64,000 nucleotides of DNA, from the NCBI GenBank assembly GCA_963691705.1, contig OY829540.1:45234158-45298157 (forward strand). Reading direction: 5' to 3'. The first letter of the stretch is position 1; every line of letters begins with the position of its first letter. The notes beneath the pieces were generated by a model. The model was not told the origin of the DNA, ran no database searches, and was given only the letters and a program-made list of their open reading frames with translations. Position numbers and translations under genes: made by a program. Of the stretch, positions 39,074 through 53,419 are shown one piece after another. The stretch comes from Viola odorata (taxonomy: Eukaryota > Streptophyta > Magnoliopsida > Malpighiales > Violaceae).

Positions 39074-40407
39074 ACATGTGTAGACGTGACGAGACACAAC
39101 ATTATCATCCGACATGTGCGGACGTGACCAAACACAACATTAGAAACACGATGTGGGGACGTGACCAAACACAACATGTGTAGACGTGACCAAACACAAC
39201 ATGTGTAGACGTGACCAAACACAACATTAGAAACACGATGTGGGGACGTGACCCTTCACAACGCTTAACAGACAACATGTGCGGACGTGACCAGACACAA
39301 CATTATCAGACGACATGTGCGGACGTGACCAAACACAACATTAAAAACACGATGTGTGGACGTGACCCTTCACAACGCTTAACAGAGAACATGTGCAGAC
39401 GTGACCAAACACGATGTGTGGACGTGACCCTTCGCAACGCTTAACAGACAACATGTGCAGACGTGACCAGACACAACATTATCAGACGACATGTGCGGAC
39501 GTGACCAAACACAACATTAAAAACACGATGTCTGGACGTGACCCTTCACAACGCTTAACAGACAACATGTGCAGACGTGACCAAACACGATGTGTGGACG
39601 TGACCCTTCACAACGCTTAACAGACAACATGTGTAGACGTGACCAGACACAACATTATCAGACGACATGTGCGGACATGACCAAACACGATGTGGGGACG
39701 TGACCCTTCACAATGCTTAATAGACAACATGTGCGGACGTGACCAGACACAACATTATCAGACGACATGTGCGGACGTGACAAAACACAACATTAAAAAC
39801 ACGATGTGGTGACGTGACCCTTCACAAAGCTGAACAGAGAACATGTGCAAACACAACATTAAAAACACTATGTGGGGACGTGACCTTCACAACGCTTAAC
39901 AGACAACATGTGCAAACACAACATTAAAAACACGATGTGGGGACGTGACCCTTCACAACGTTTAACAGACAACATGTGCAAACATGTGCAGACACAACAT
40001 TAAAAACACGATGTGGGGACGTGACCCTTCACAACGCTTAACAGACAACATGTGCAAACACAACATTAAAAACACGATGTGGGGACGTGACCCTTCACAA
40101 CGTTTAACAGACAACATGTGTAGACGTGACGAGACACAACATTATCAGACGACATGTGCGTACGTGACAAAACACAACATTAAAAACACGATGTGGTGAC
40201 GTGACCCTTCACAAAGCTTAACAGAGAACATGTGCAAACACAACATTAAAAACACGATGTAGGGACGTGACCCTTCACAACGTTTAACCGACAACATGTG
40301 CAGATGTGACCAAACACAACATTATCATCCGACATGTGCGGACGTGACCAAACACAACATTAAAAACACGATGTGGGGACGTGACCCTTCACAACGCTTA
40401 ACAGACA

Positions 40408-40807
40408 ACATGTGCGGACGTGACCAGACACAACATTATAAGACGCCATGTGCGGACGTGACCAAACACGATGTGGGGACGTGACCCTTCACAACGCTTA
40501 ACAGACAACATGTGCGGACGGGACCAGACACAACATTATAAGACGCCATGTGCGGACGTGACCAAACACGATGTGGGGACGTTACCCTTCACAACGCTTA
40601 ACAGACAACATGTGCGGACGTGACCAGACACAACATTATCAGACGACATGTGCGGACGTGACCAAACACGATGTGGGGACGTGACCCTTCACAACGCTTA
40701 ACAGACAACATGTGCGGACGTGACCAGACACAACATTATAAGACGCCATGTGCGGACGTGACCAAACACGATGTGGGGACGTGACCCTTCACAACGCTTA
40801 ACAGACA
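40408..40807. repeat. 100 bp ladder 6 (four units)
   Basis: Starts at 40,408, 40,508, 40,608 and 40,708. It is one unit shorter than ladder 5 and lacks the AGCGCT C module, so the deleted unit is the one that joins the standard A to AGCGCT. Confidence 0.9.
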
Positions 40808-42699
40808 ACATGTGTAGACGTGACGAGACACAACATTATCATCCGACATGTGCGGACGTGACCAAACACAACATTAGAAACACGATGTGGGGACGTGACC
40901 AAACACAACATGTGTAGACGTGACCAAACACAACATGTGTAGACGTGACCAAACACAACATTAGAAACACGATGTGGGGACGTGACCCTTCACAACGCTT
41001 AACAGACAACATGTGCGGACGTGACCAGACACAACATTATCAGACGACATGTGCGGACGTGACCAAACACAACATTAAAAACACGATGTGTGGACGTGAC
41101 CCTTCACAACGCTTAACAGAGAACATGTGCAGACGTGACCAAACACGATGTGTGGACGTGACCCTTCGCAACGCTTAACAGACAACATGTGCAGACGTGA
41201 CCAGACACAACATTATCAGACGACATGTGCGGACGTGACCAAACACAACATTAAAAACACGATGTCTGGACGTGACCCTTCACAACGCTTAACAGACAAC
41301 ATGTGCAGACGTGACCAAACACGATGTGTGGACGTGACCCTTCACAACGCTTAACAGACAACATGTGTAGACGTGACCAGACACAACATTATCAGACGAC
41401 ATGTGCGGACATGACCAAACACGATGTGGGGACGTGACCCTTCACAATGCTTAATAGACAACATGTGCGGACGTGACCAGACACAACATTATCAGACGAC
41501 ATGTGCGGACGTGACAAAACACAACATTAAAAACACGATGTGGTGACGTGACCCTTCACAAAGCTTAACAGAGAACATGTGCAAACACAACATTAAAAAC
41601 ACTATGTGGGGACGTGACCTTCACAACGCTTAACAGACAACATGTGCAAACACAACATTAAAAACACGATGTGGGGACGTGACCCTTCACAACGTTTAAC
41701 AGACAACATGTGCAAACATGTGCAGACACAACATTAAAAACACGATGTGGGGACGTGACCCTTCACAACGCTTAACAGACAACATGTGCAAACACAACAT
41801 TAAAAACACGATGTGGGGACGTGACCCTTCACAACGCTTAACAGAGAACATGTGCAAACACAACATTAAAAACACGATGTGGGGACGTGACCCTTCACAA
41901 CGCTTAACAGACAACATGTGCAAACACAACATTAAAAACACGATGTGGGGACGTGACCCTTCACAACGTTTAACAGACAACATGTGTAGACGTGACGAGA
42001 CACAACATTATCAGACGACATGTGCGGACGTGACAAAACACAACATTAAAAACACGATGTGGTGACGTGACCCTTCACAAAGCTTAACAGAGAACATGTG
42101 CAAACACAACATTAAAAACACGATGTGGGGACGTGACCCTTCACAACGCTTAACAGACAACATGTGCAAACACAACATTAAAAACACGATGTGGGGACGT
42201 GACCCTTCACAACGTTTAACAGACAACATGTGTAGACGTGACGAGACACAACATTATCAGACGACATGTGCGGACGTGACAAAACACAACATTAAAAACA
42301 CGATGTGGTGACGTGACCCTTCACAAAGCTTAACAGAGAACATGTGCAAACACAACATTAAAAACACGATGTGGGGACGTGACCCTTCACAATGCTTAAT
42401 AGACAACATGTGCGGACGTGACCAGACACAACATTATCAGACGACATGTGCGGACGTGACAAAACACAACATTAAAAACACGATGTGGGGACGTGACCCT
42501 TCACAACGCTTAACAGACAACATGTGCAAACACAACATTAAAAACACGATGTAGGGACGTGACCCTTCACAACGTTTAACCGACAACATGTGCAGATGTG
42601 ACCAAACACAACATTATCATCCGACATGTGCGGACGTGACCAAACACAACATTAAAAACACGATGTGGGGACGTGACCCTTCACAACGCTTAACAGACA

Positions 42700-43299
42700 A
42701 CATGTGCGGACGTGACCAGACACAACATTATCAGACGACATGTGCGGACGTGACCAAACACGATGTGGGGACGTGACCCTTCACAGCGCTTAACAGACAA
42801 CATGTGCGGACGTGACCAGACACAACATTATAAGACGCCATGTGCGGACGTGACCAAACACGATGTGGGGACGTGACCCTTCACAACGCTTAACAGACAA
42901 CATGTGCAGACGTGAGCAGACAAAACATTATCAGACGACATGTGCGGACGTGACCAAACATGATGTGGGGACGTGACCCTTCACAACGCTTAACAGACAA
43001 CATGTGCAGACGTGAGCAGACACAACATTATCATACGACATGTGCGGACGTGACCAAACACGATGTGGGGACGTGACCCTTCACAATGCTTAACATACAA
43101 CATGTGCGGACGGGACCAGACACAACATTATAAGACGCCATGTGCGGACGTGACCAAACACGATGTGGGGACGTGACCCTTCACAACGCTTAACAGACAA
43201 CATGTGCGGACGTGACCAGACACAACATTATCAGACGACATGTGCGGACGTGACCAAACACGATGTGGGGACGTGACCCTTCACAACGCTTAACAGACA
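42700..43299. repeat. 100 bp ladder 7 (six units), right end of block P
   Basis: Starts every 100 bp from 42,700 and is followed at 43,300 by a b module, which is the P/Q boundary. It matches ladder 10 at offset 7,213, with a private ATCATACG near 43,033. Confidence 0.9.
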
Positions 43300-45101
43300 A
43301 CATGTGCAAACACAACATTAAAAACACGATGTGGGGACGTGACCCTTCACAACGCTTAACAGACAACATGTGTAGACGTGACGAGACACAACATTATCAT
43401 CCGACATGTGCGGACGTGACCAAACACAACATTAGAAACACGATGTGGGGACGTGACCAAACACAACATGTGTAGACGTGACCAAACACAACATTAGAAA
43501 CACGATGTGGGGACGTAACCCTTCACAACGCTTAACAGACAACATGTGCGGACGTGACCAGACACAACATTATCAGACGACATGTGCGGACGTGACCAAA
43601 GACAACATTAAAAACACGATGTGTGGACGTGACCCTTCACAACGCTTAACAGACAACATGTGCGGACGTGACCAGACACAACATTATCAGACGACATGTG
43701 CGGACGTGACCAAACACAACATTAAAAACACGATGTGTGGACGTGACACTTCACAACGCTTAACAGACAACATGTGCAGAAGTGACCAAACACGATGTGT
43801 GGACGTGACCCTTCACAACGCTTAACAGACAACATGTGCAGACGTCACCAGACACAACATTATCAGACGACATGTGCGGACATGACCAAACACGATCTGG
43901 GGACGTGACCCTTCACAATACTTAATAGACAACATGTGCGGACGTGACCAGACACAACATTATCAGACGACATGTGCGGACGTGACAAAACACAACATTA
44001 AAAACACGATGTGGTGACGTGACCCTTCACAAAGCTTAACAGAGAACATGTGCAAACACAACATTAAAAACACGATGTGGGGACGTGACCCTTCACAACG
44101 CTTAACAGACAACATGTGCAAACACAACATTAAAAACACGATGTGGGGACGTGACCCTTCACAACGTTTAACAGACAACATGTGTAGACGTGACGAGACA
44201 CAACATTATCAGACGACATGTGCGGACGTGACAAAACACAACATTAAAAACACGATGTGGTGACGTGACCCTTCACAAAGCTTAACAGAGAACATGTGCA
44301 AACACAACATTAAAAACACGATGTGGGGACGTGACCCTTCACAACGCTTAACAGACAACATGTGCAAACACAACATTAAAAACACGATGTGGGGACGTGA
44401 CCCTTCACAACGTTTAACAGACAACATGTGCAAACATGTGCAGACACAACATTAAAAACACGATGTGGGGACGTGACCCTTCACAACGCTTAACAGACAA
44501 CATGTGCAAACACAACATTAAAAACACGATGTGGGGACGTGACCCTTCACAACGTTTAACCGACAACATGTGCAGATGTGACCAAACACAACATTATCAT
44601 CCGACATGTGCGGACGTGACCAAACACAACATTAAAAACACGATGTGGGGACGTGACCCTTCACAACGCTTAACAGACAACATGTGCGGACGTGACCAGA
44701 CACAACATTATCAGACGACATGTGCGGACGTGACCAAACACGATGTGGGGACGTGACCCTTCACAGCGCTTAACAGACAACATGTGCAAACACAACATTA
44801 AAAACACGATGTGGGGACGTGACCCTTCACAACGTTTAACAGACAACATGTGCAAACATGTGCAGACACAACATTAAAAACACGATGTGGGGACGTGACC
44901 CTTCACAACGCTTAACAGACAACATGTGCAAACACAACATTAAAAACACGATGTGGGGACGTGACCCTTCACAACGTTTAACCGACAACATGTGCAGATG
45001 TGACCAAACACAACATTATCATCCGACATGTGCGGACGTGACCAAACACAACATTAAAAACACGATGTGGGGACGTGACCCTTCACAACGCTTAACAGAC
45101 A

Positions 45102-45701
45102 ACATGTGCGGACGTGACCAGACACAACATTATCAGACCACATGTGCGGACGTGACCAAACACGATGTGGGGACGTGACCCTTCACAGCGCTTAACAGAC
45201 AACATGTGCGGACGTGACCAGACACAACATTATAAGACGCCATGTGCGGACGTGACCAAACACGATGTGGGGACGTGACCCTTCACAACGCTTAACAGAC
45301 AACATGTGCAGACGTGAGCAGACAAAACATTATCAGACGACATGTGCGGACGTGACCAAACATGATGTGGGGACGTGACCCTTCACAACGCTTAACAGAC
45401 AACATGTGCAGACGTGAGCAGACACAACATTATCAGACGACATGTGCGGACGTGACCAAACACGATGTGGGGACGTGACCCTTCACAATGCTTAACATAC
45501 AACATGTGCGGACGGGACCAGACACAACATTATAAGACGCCATGTGCGGACGTGACCAAACACGATGTGGGGACGTGGCCCTTCACAACGCTTAACAGAC
45601 AACATGTGCGGACGTGACCAGACACAACATTATCAGACGACATGTGCGGACGTGACCAAACACGATGTGGGGACGTGACCCTTCACAACGCTTAACAGAC
45701 A
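45102..45701. repeat. 100 bp ladder 8 (six units)
   Basis: Matches ladder 4 at offset 8,627 with the same variant order. Private changes include ACGTGGCCC (45,575) and CAGACCACATG (45,136). Confidence 0.9.
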
Positions 45702-46526
45702 ACATGTGTAGACGTGACGAGACACAACATTATCATCCGACATGTGCGGACGTGACCAAACACAACAATAGAAACACGATGTGGGGACGTGACCAAACAC
45801 AACATGTGTAGACGTGACCAAACACAACATTAGAAACACGATGTGGGGACGTGACCAGACACAACATTATCATACGACATGTGCGGACGTGACAAAACAC
45901 AACATTAAAAACACGATGTGGTGACGTGACCCTTCACAAAGCTTAACAGACAACATGTGCAAACACAACATTAAAAACACGATGTGGGGACGTGACCCTT
46001 CACAACGCTTAACAGACAACATGTGTAGACGTGACGAGACACAACATTAGAAACACGATGTGGGGACGTGACCCTTCACAACGCTTAACAGACAACATGT
46101 GTAGACGTGACGAGACACAACATTATCATCCGACATGTGCGGACGTGACCAAACACAACAATAGAAACACGATGTGGGGACGTGACCAAACACAATATGT
46201 GTAGACGTGACCAAACACAACATTAGAAACACGATGTGGGGACGTGACCCTTCACAACGCTTAACAGACAACATGTGCGGACGTGACCAGACACAACATT
46301 ATCAGACGACATGTACGGACGTGACCAAAGACAACATTAAAAACACGATGTGTGGACGTGACCCTTCACAACGCTTAACAGACAACATGTGCGGACGTGA
46401 CCAGACACAACATTATCAGACGACATGTGCGGACGTGACCAAACACAACATTAAAAACACGATGTGTGGACGTGACCCTTCACAACGCTTAACAGACAAC
46501 ATGTGCAGACGTGACCAAACACGATG

Positions 46527-46540
46527 TGTGGAGTGACCCT
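46527..46540 (+). other. Single-base deletion in a C module (GTGGAGTGACCC)
   Basis: The sister copies at 30,2xx and 37,9xx read GTGGACGTGACCC. Loss of one C here shifts the offset between blocks from 8,627 to 8,626 for the next kilobase. It is a private event and useful as a landmark for checking the assembly. Confidence 0.85.
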
Positions 46541-47521
46541 TCACAACGCTTAACAGACAACATGTGCAGACGTGACCAGACACAACATTATCAGACGACA
46601 TGTGAGGACATGACCAAACACGATGTGGGGACGTGACCCTTCACAATACTTAATAGACAACATGTGCGGACGTGACCAGACACAACATTATCAGACGACA
46701 TGTGCGGACGTGACAAAACACAACATTAAAAACACGATGTGGTGACGTGACCCTTCACAAAGCTTAACAGAGAACATGTGCAAACACAACATTAAAAACA
46801 CGATGTGGGGACGTGACCCTTCACAACGCTTAACAGACAACATGTGCAAACACAACATTAAAAACACGATGTGGGGACGTGACCCTTCACAACGTTTAAC
46901 AGACAACATGTGTAGACGTGACGAGACACAACATTATCAGACGACATGTGCGTACGTGACAAAACACAACATTAAAAACACGATGTGGTGACGTGACCCT
47001 TCACAAAGCTTAACAGAGAACATGTGCAAACACAACATTAAAAACACGATGTAGGGACGTGACCCTTCACAACGTTTAACCGACAACATGTGCAGATGTG
47101 ACCAAACACAACATTATCATCCGACATGTGCGGACGTGACCAAACACAACATTAAAAACACGATGTGGGGACGTGACCCTTCACAACGCTTAACAGAGAA
47201 CATGTGCAAACACAACATTAAAAACACGATGTGGGGACGTGACCCTTCACAACGTTTAACAGACAACATGTGTAGACGTGACGAGACACAACATTATCAG
47301 ACGACATGTGCGTACGTGACAAAACACAACATTAAAAACACGATGTGGTGACGTGACCCTTCACAAAGCTTAACAGAGAACATGTGCAAACACAACATTA
47401 AAAACACGATGTAGGGACGTGACCCTTCACAACGTTTAACCGACAACATGTGCAGATGTGACCAAACACAACATTATCATCCGACATGTGCGGACGTGAC
47501 CAAACACAACATTAAAAACAC

Positions 47522-48020
47522 GATGTGCGGACGTGACCAGACACAACATTATCAGACGACATGTGCGGACGTGACCAAACACGATGTGGGGACGTGACCC
47601 TTCACAGCGCTTAACAGACAACATGTGCGGACGTGACCAGACACAACATTATAAGACGCCATGTGCGGACGTGACCAAACACGATGTGGGGACGTGACCC
47701 TTCACAACGCTTAACAGACAACATGTGCGGACGGGACCAGACACAACATTATAAGACGCCATGTGCGGACGTGACCAAACACGATGTGGGGACGTTACCC
47801 TTCACAACGCTTAACAGACAACATGTGCGGACGTGACCAGACACAACATTATCAGACGACATGTGCGGACGTGACCAAACACGATGTGGGGACGTGACCC
47901 TTCACAACGCTTAACAGACAACATGTGCGGACGTGACCAGACACAACATTATAAGACGCCATGTGCGGACGTGACGAAACACGATGTGGGGACGTGACCC
48001 TTCACAACGCTTAACAGACA
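47522..48020. repeat. 100 bp ladder 9 (five units, first is 99 bp)
   Basis: The first unit opens with the hybrid GATGTGCGGACGTGACCAG, a C start fused to an A body, directly after a B module. The next units start at 47,621, 47,721, 47,821 and 47,921. It carries GGACGTTACCC like ladders 3, 5 and 6, and a private GTGACGAAACACG near 47,974. Confidence 0.88.
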
Positions 48021-49912
48021 ACATGTGTAGACGTGACGAGACACAACATTATCATCCGACATGTGCGGACGTGACCAAACACAACATTAGAAACACGATG
48101 TGGGGACGTGACCAAACACAACATGTGTAGACGTGACCAAACACAACATGTGTAGACGTGACCAAACACAACATTAGAAACACGATGTGGGGACGTGACC
48201 CTTCACAACGCTTAACAGACAACATGTGCGGACGTGACCAGACACAACATTATCAGACGACATGTGCGGACGTGACCAAACACAACATTAAAAACACGAT
48301 GTGTGGACGTGACCCTTCACAACGCTTAACAGAGAACATGTGCAGACGTGACCAAACACGATGTGTGGATGTGACCCTTCGCAACGCTTAACAGACAACA
48401 TGTGCAGACGTGACCAGACACAACATTATCAGACGACATGTGCGGACGTGACCAAACACAACATTAAAAACACGATGTCTGGACGTGACCCTTCACAACG
48501 CTTAACAGACAACATGTGCAGACGTGACCAAACACGATGTGTGGACGTGACCCTTCACAACGCTTAACAGACAACATGTGCAGACGTGACCAGACACAAC
48601 ATTATCAGACGACATGTGCGGACATGACCAAACACGATGTGGGGACGTGACCCTTCACAATGCTTAATAGACAACATGTGCGGACGTGACCAGACACAAC
48701 ATTATCAGACGACATGTGCGGACGTGACAAAACACAACATTAAAAATACGATGTGGTGACGTGACCCTTCACAAAGCTTAACAGAGAACATGTGCAAACA
48801 CAACATTAAAAACACTATGTGGGGACGTGACCTTCACAACGCTTAACAGACAACATGTGCAAACACAACATTAAAAACACGATGTGGGGACGTGACCCTT
48901 CACAACGTTTAACAGACAACATGTGCAAACATGTGCAGACACAACATTAAAAACACGATGTGGGGACGTGACCCTTCACAACGCTTAACAGACAACATGT
49001 GCAAACACAACATTAAAAACACGATGTGGGGACGTGACCCTTCACAACGCTTAACAGAGAACATGTGCAAACACAACATTAAAAACACGATGTGGGGACG
49101 TGACCCTTCACAACGCTTAACAGACAACATGTGCAAACACAACATTAAAAACACGATGTGGGGACGTGACCCTTCACAACGTTTAACAGACAACATGTGT
49201 AGACGTGAGGAGACACAACATTATCAGACGACATGTGCGGACGTGACAAAACACAACATTAAAAACACGATGTGGTGACGTGACCCTTCACAAAGCTTAA
49301 CAGAGAACATGTGCAAACACAACATTAAAAACACGATGTGGGGACGTGACCCTTCACAACGCTTAACAGACAACATGTGCAAACACAACATTAAAAACAC
49401 GATGTGGGGACGTGACCCTTCACAACGTTTAACAGACAACATGTGTAGACGTGAGGAGACACAACATTATCAGACGACATGTGCGGACGTGACAAAACAC
49501 AACATTAAAAACACGATGTGGTGACGTGACCCTTCACAAAGCTTAACAGAGAACATGTGCAAACACAACATTAAAAACACGATGTGGGGACGTGACCCTT
49601 CACAATGCTTAATAGACAACATGTGCGGACGTGACCAGACACAACATTATCAGACGACATGTGCGGACGTGACAAAACACAACATTAAAAACACGATGTG
49701 GGGACGTGACCCTTCACAACGCTTAACAGACAACATGTGCAAACACAACATTAAAAACACGATGTAGGGACGCGACCCTTCACAACGTTTAACCGACAAC
49801 ATGTGCAGATGTGACCAAACACAACATTATCATCCGACATGTGCGGACGTGACCAAACACAACATTAAAAACACGATGTGGGGACGTGACCCTTCACAAC
49901 GCTTAACAGACA

Positions 49913-50612
49913 ACATGTGCGGACGTGACCAGACACAACATTATCAGACGACATGTGCGGACGTGACCAAACACGATGTGGGGACGTTACCCTTCACAGC
50001 GCTTAACAGACAACATGTGCGGACGTGACCAGACACAACATTATAAGACGCCATGTGCGGACGTGACCAAACACGATGTGGGGACGTGACCCTTCACAAC
50101 GCTTAACAGACAACATGTGCAGACGTGAGCAGACAAAACATTATCAGACGACATGTGCGGACGTGACCAAACATGATGTGGGGACGTGACCCTTCACAAC
50201 GCTTAACAGACAACATGTGCAGACGTGAGCAGACACAACATTATCAGACGACATGTGCGGACGTGACCAAACACGATGTGGGGACGTGACCCTTCACAAT
50301 GCTTAACATACAACATGTGCGGACGGGACCAGACACAACATTATAAGACGCCATGTGCGGACGTGACCAAACACGATGTGGGGACGTGACCCTTCACAAC
50401 GCTTAACAGACAACATGTGCGGACGTGACCAGACACAACATTATCAGACGACATGTGCGGACGTGACCAAACACGATGTGGGGACGTGACCCTTCACAAC
50501 GCTTAACAGACAACATGTGCGGACGTGACCAGACACAACATTATAAGACGCCATGTGCGGACGTGACCAAACACGATGTGGGGACGTGACCCTTCACAAC
50601 GCTTAACAGACA
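49913..50612. repeat. 100 bp ladder 10 (seven units)
   Basis: Starts every 100 bp from 49,913. The first six units match ladder 7; the seventh (50,513-50,612, ATAAGACGCC type) lies beyond the end of block Q, where block P instead passes into a b module. A private GGACGTTACCC precedes AGCGCT at 49,983. Confidence 0.9.
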
Positions 50613-52344
50613 ACATGTGTAGACGTGACGAGACACAACATTATCATCCGACATGTGCGGACGTGACCAAACACAACATTAGAAACACGATGTGGGGACG
50701 TGACCAAACACAACATGTGTAGACGTGACCAAACACAAAATGTGTAGACGTGACCAAACACAACATTAGAAACACGATGTGGGGACGTGACCCTTCACAA
50801 CGCTTAACAGACAACATGTGCGGACGTGACCAGACACAACATTATCAGACGACATGTGCGGACGTGACCAAACACAACATTAAAAACACGATGTGTGGAC
50901 GTGACCCTTCACAACGCTTAACAGACAACATGTGCAGACGTGACCAAACACGATGTGTGGACGTGACCCTTCACAACGCTTAACAGTCAACATGTGCAGA
51001 CGTGACCAGACACAACATTATCAGACGACATGTGCGGACATGACCAAACACGATGTGGGGACGTGACCCTTCACAATGCTTAATAGACAACATGTGCGGA
51101 CGTGACCAGACACAACATTATCAGACGACATGTGCGGACGTGACAAAACACAACATTAAAAACCCGATGTGGTGACGTGACCCTTCACAAAGCTTAACAG
51201 AGAACATGTGCAAACACAACATTAAAAACACTATGTGGGGACGTGACCTTCACAACGCTTAACAGACAACATGTGCAAACACTACATTAAAAACACGATG
51301 TGGGGACGTGACCCTTCACAACGTTTAACAGACAACATGTGCAAACATGTGCAGACACAACATTAAAAACACGATGTGGGGACGTGACCCTTCACAACGC
51401 TTAACAGACAACATGTGCAAACACAACATTAAAAACACGATGTGGGGACGTGACCCTTCACAACGTTTAACCGACAACATGTGCAGACGTGACCAAACAC
51501 AACATTATCATCCGACATGTGCGGACGTGACCAAACACAACATTAAAAACACGATGTGGGGACGTGACCCTTCACACAGCTTAACAGACAACATGTGCGG
51601 ACGTGACCAGACACAACATTATCAGACGACATGTGCGGACGTGACCAAACACAACATTAAAAACACGATGTTTGGACGTGACCCTTCACAATGCTTGACA
51701 GACAACATGTGCAGACGTGAGCAGACACAACATTATCAGACGACATGTGCGGACATGACCAAACACGATGTGGGGACGTGACCCTTCATAACGCTTAATA
51801 GACAACATGTGCGGACGTGACCAGACACAACATGATCATACGACATGTGCGGACGTGACAAAACACAACATTAAAAACACGATGTGGGGACGTGACCCTT
51901 CACAACGCTTAACAGACAACATGTGCAAACACAACATTAAAAACACGATGTGGGGACGTGACCCTTCACAACGCTTAACAGACAACATGTGTAGACGTGA
52001 CGAGACACAACATTATCATCCGACATGTGCGGACGTGACCAAACACAACATTAGAAACACGATGTGGGGACGTGACCAAACACAACATGTGTAGACGTGA
52101 CCAAACACAACATTAGAAACACGATGTGGGGACGTGACCAAACACAACATTATCATACGACATGTGCGGACGTGACGAGACACAACATTATCATGCGACA
52201 TGTGCGGACGTGACGAGACACAACATTAAAAACACGAAGTGGGGACGTGACCCTTCACAACGCTTAACAGACAACATGTGTAGACGTGGCGAGACACAAC
52301 ATTATCATCCGACATGTGCGGACGTGACCAAACACAACATTAGA

Positions 52345-52365
52345 AACACGATGTGAACATGTGCA
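52345..52365 (+). other. Out-of-register junction GATGTG / AACATGTGC
   Basis: A C module stops after its first six bases and continues as the AACATGTGCAAAC start of a b module. Sister copies (54,36x and 56,10x) continue as GATGTGGGGACGTGACC. The join is inside a module and does not respect monomer register, so it looks like end joining at short homology rather than homologous exchange. Confidence 0.8.
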
Positions 52366-52536
52366 AACACAACATTAAAAACACGATGTGGGGACGTGAC
52401 CCTTCACAACGTTTAACCGACAACATGTGCAGATGTGACCAAAAACAACATTATCATCCGACATGTGCGGACGTGACCAAACACAACATTAAAAACACGA
52501 TGTGGGGACGTGACCCTTCACAACGCTTAACAGACA

Positions 52537-52836
52537 ACATGTGCGGACGTGACCAGACACAACATTATCAGACGACATGTGCGGACGTGACCAAACACGA
52601 TGTGGGGACGTGACCCTTCACAGCGCTTAACAGACAACATGTGCGGACGTGACCAGACACAACATTATAAGACGCCATGTGCGGACGTGACCAAACACGA
52701 TGTGGGGACGTGACCCTTCACAACGCTTAGCAGACAACATGTGCAGACGTGAGCAGACAAAACATTTTCAGACGACATGTGCGGACGTGACCAAACATGA
52801 TGTGGGGACGTGACCCTTCACAACGCTTAACAGACA
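52537..52836. repeat. 100 bp ladder 11 (three units, truncated)
   Basis: Units at 52,537, 52,637 and 52,737, in the order AGCGCT, ATAAGACGCC, GAGCAGACAAAAC, after which a b module follows. Private changes are CTTAGCAGACAAC and AAACATTTTCAGACG. Confidence 0.88.
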
Positions 52837-53419
52837 ACATGTGCAAACACAACATTAAAACCACGATGTGTGGACGTGACCCTTCACAACGCTTAACAGA
52901 GAACATGTGCAGACGTGACCAAACACGATGTGTGGACGTGACCCTTCACAACGCTTAACAGACAACATGTGCAGACGTGACCAGACACAACATTATCAGA
53001 CGACATGTGCGGACGTGACGAAACACAACATTAAAAACACGATGTGTGGACGTGACCCTTCACAACGCTTAACAGACAACATGTGCAGACGTGACCAAAC
53101 ACGATGTGTGGACGTGACCCTTCACAACGCTTAACAGACAACATGTGCAGACGTGACCAGACACAACATTATCAGACGACATGTGCGGACATGACCAAAC
53201 ACGATGTGGGGACGTGACCCTTCACAATGCTTAATAGACAACATGTGCGGACGTGACCAGACACAACATTATCAGACGACATGTGCGGACGTGACAAAAC
53301 ACAACATTAAAAACCCGATGTGGTGACGTGACCCTTCACAAAGCTTAACAGAGAACATGTGCAAACACAACATTAAAAACACTATGTGGGGACGTGACCT
53401 TCACAACGCTTAACAGACA

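Larger units (their letters stand above)
38148..41715. repeat. 1.83/1.73 kb tandem duplication inside block P
   Basis: The copies are 38,148-39,981 (1,834 bp) and 39,982-41,715 (1,734 bp). The 100 bp difference is one 100 bp ladder unit: ladder 5 has five and ladder 6 has four. Both copies carry GATGTAGGGACG, TGCGTACGTGAC and GATGTCTGGACG, variants that are rare elsewhere. Confidence 0.87.
34963..43299. repeat. Long block P (8,337 bp), first of two tandem blocks
   Basis: Its start aligns with 43,300 (offset 8,337) and its last part (from about 40,370) aligns with 47,583-50,512 (offset 7,213), so P is followed directly by a second copy, Q. Inside P are an extra 246 bp unit near 35,955 and the 1.8/1.7 kb tandem duplication at 38,148-41,715. 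These account for most of the length difference. Confidence 0.82.
43300..50512. repeat. Long block Q (7,213 bp), second tandem block
   Basis: Its left part matches block P from 34,963 (offsets 8,337, 8,091 and 8,627). Its right part from about 47,583 matches 40,370-43,299 at a constant 7,213 with only about ten base differences noticed in 2.9 kb. It adds a 422 bp tandem unit (44,424/44,846) and a doubled 312 bp unit near 47,000-47,500. Confidence 0.83.
51335..53419. repeat. Domain 2 edge-type HOR, copy 4 (about 2.08 kb)
   Basis: It returns to the edge type: J module at 51,335, AATGCTTGACAG near 51,691, CATAACGCTTAATAG and the chimeric-module cluster. It matches the next copy at offset 2,075, then 2,009, but is interrupted at 52,353 by a jump into a b module and a three-unit 100 bp ladder. 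Confidence 0.78.
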
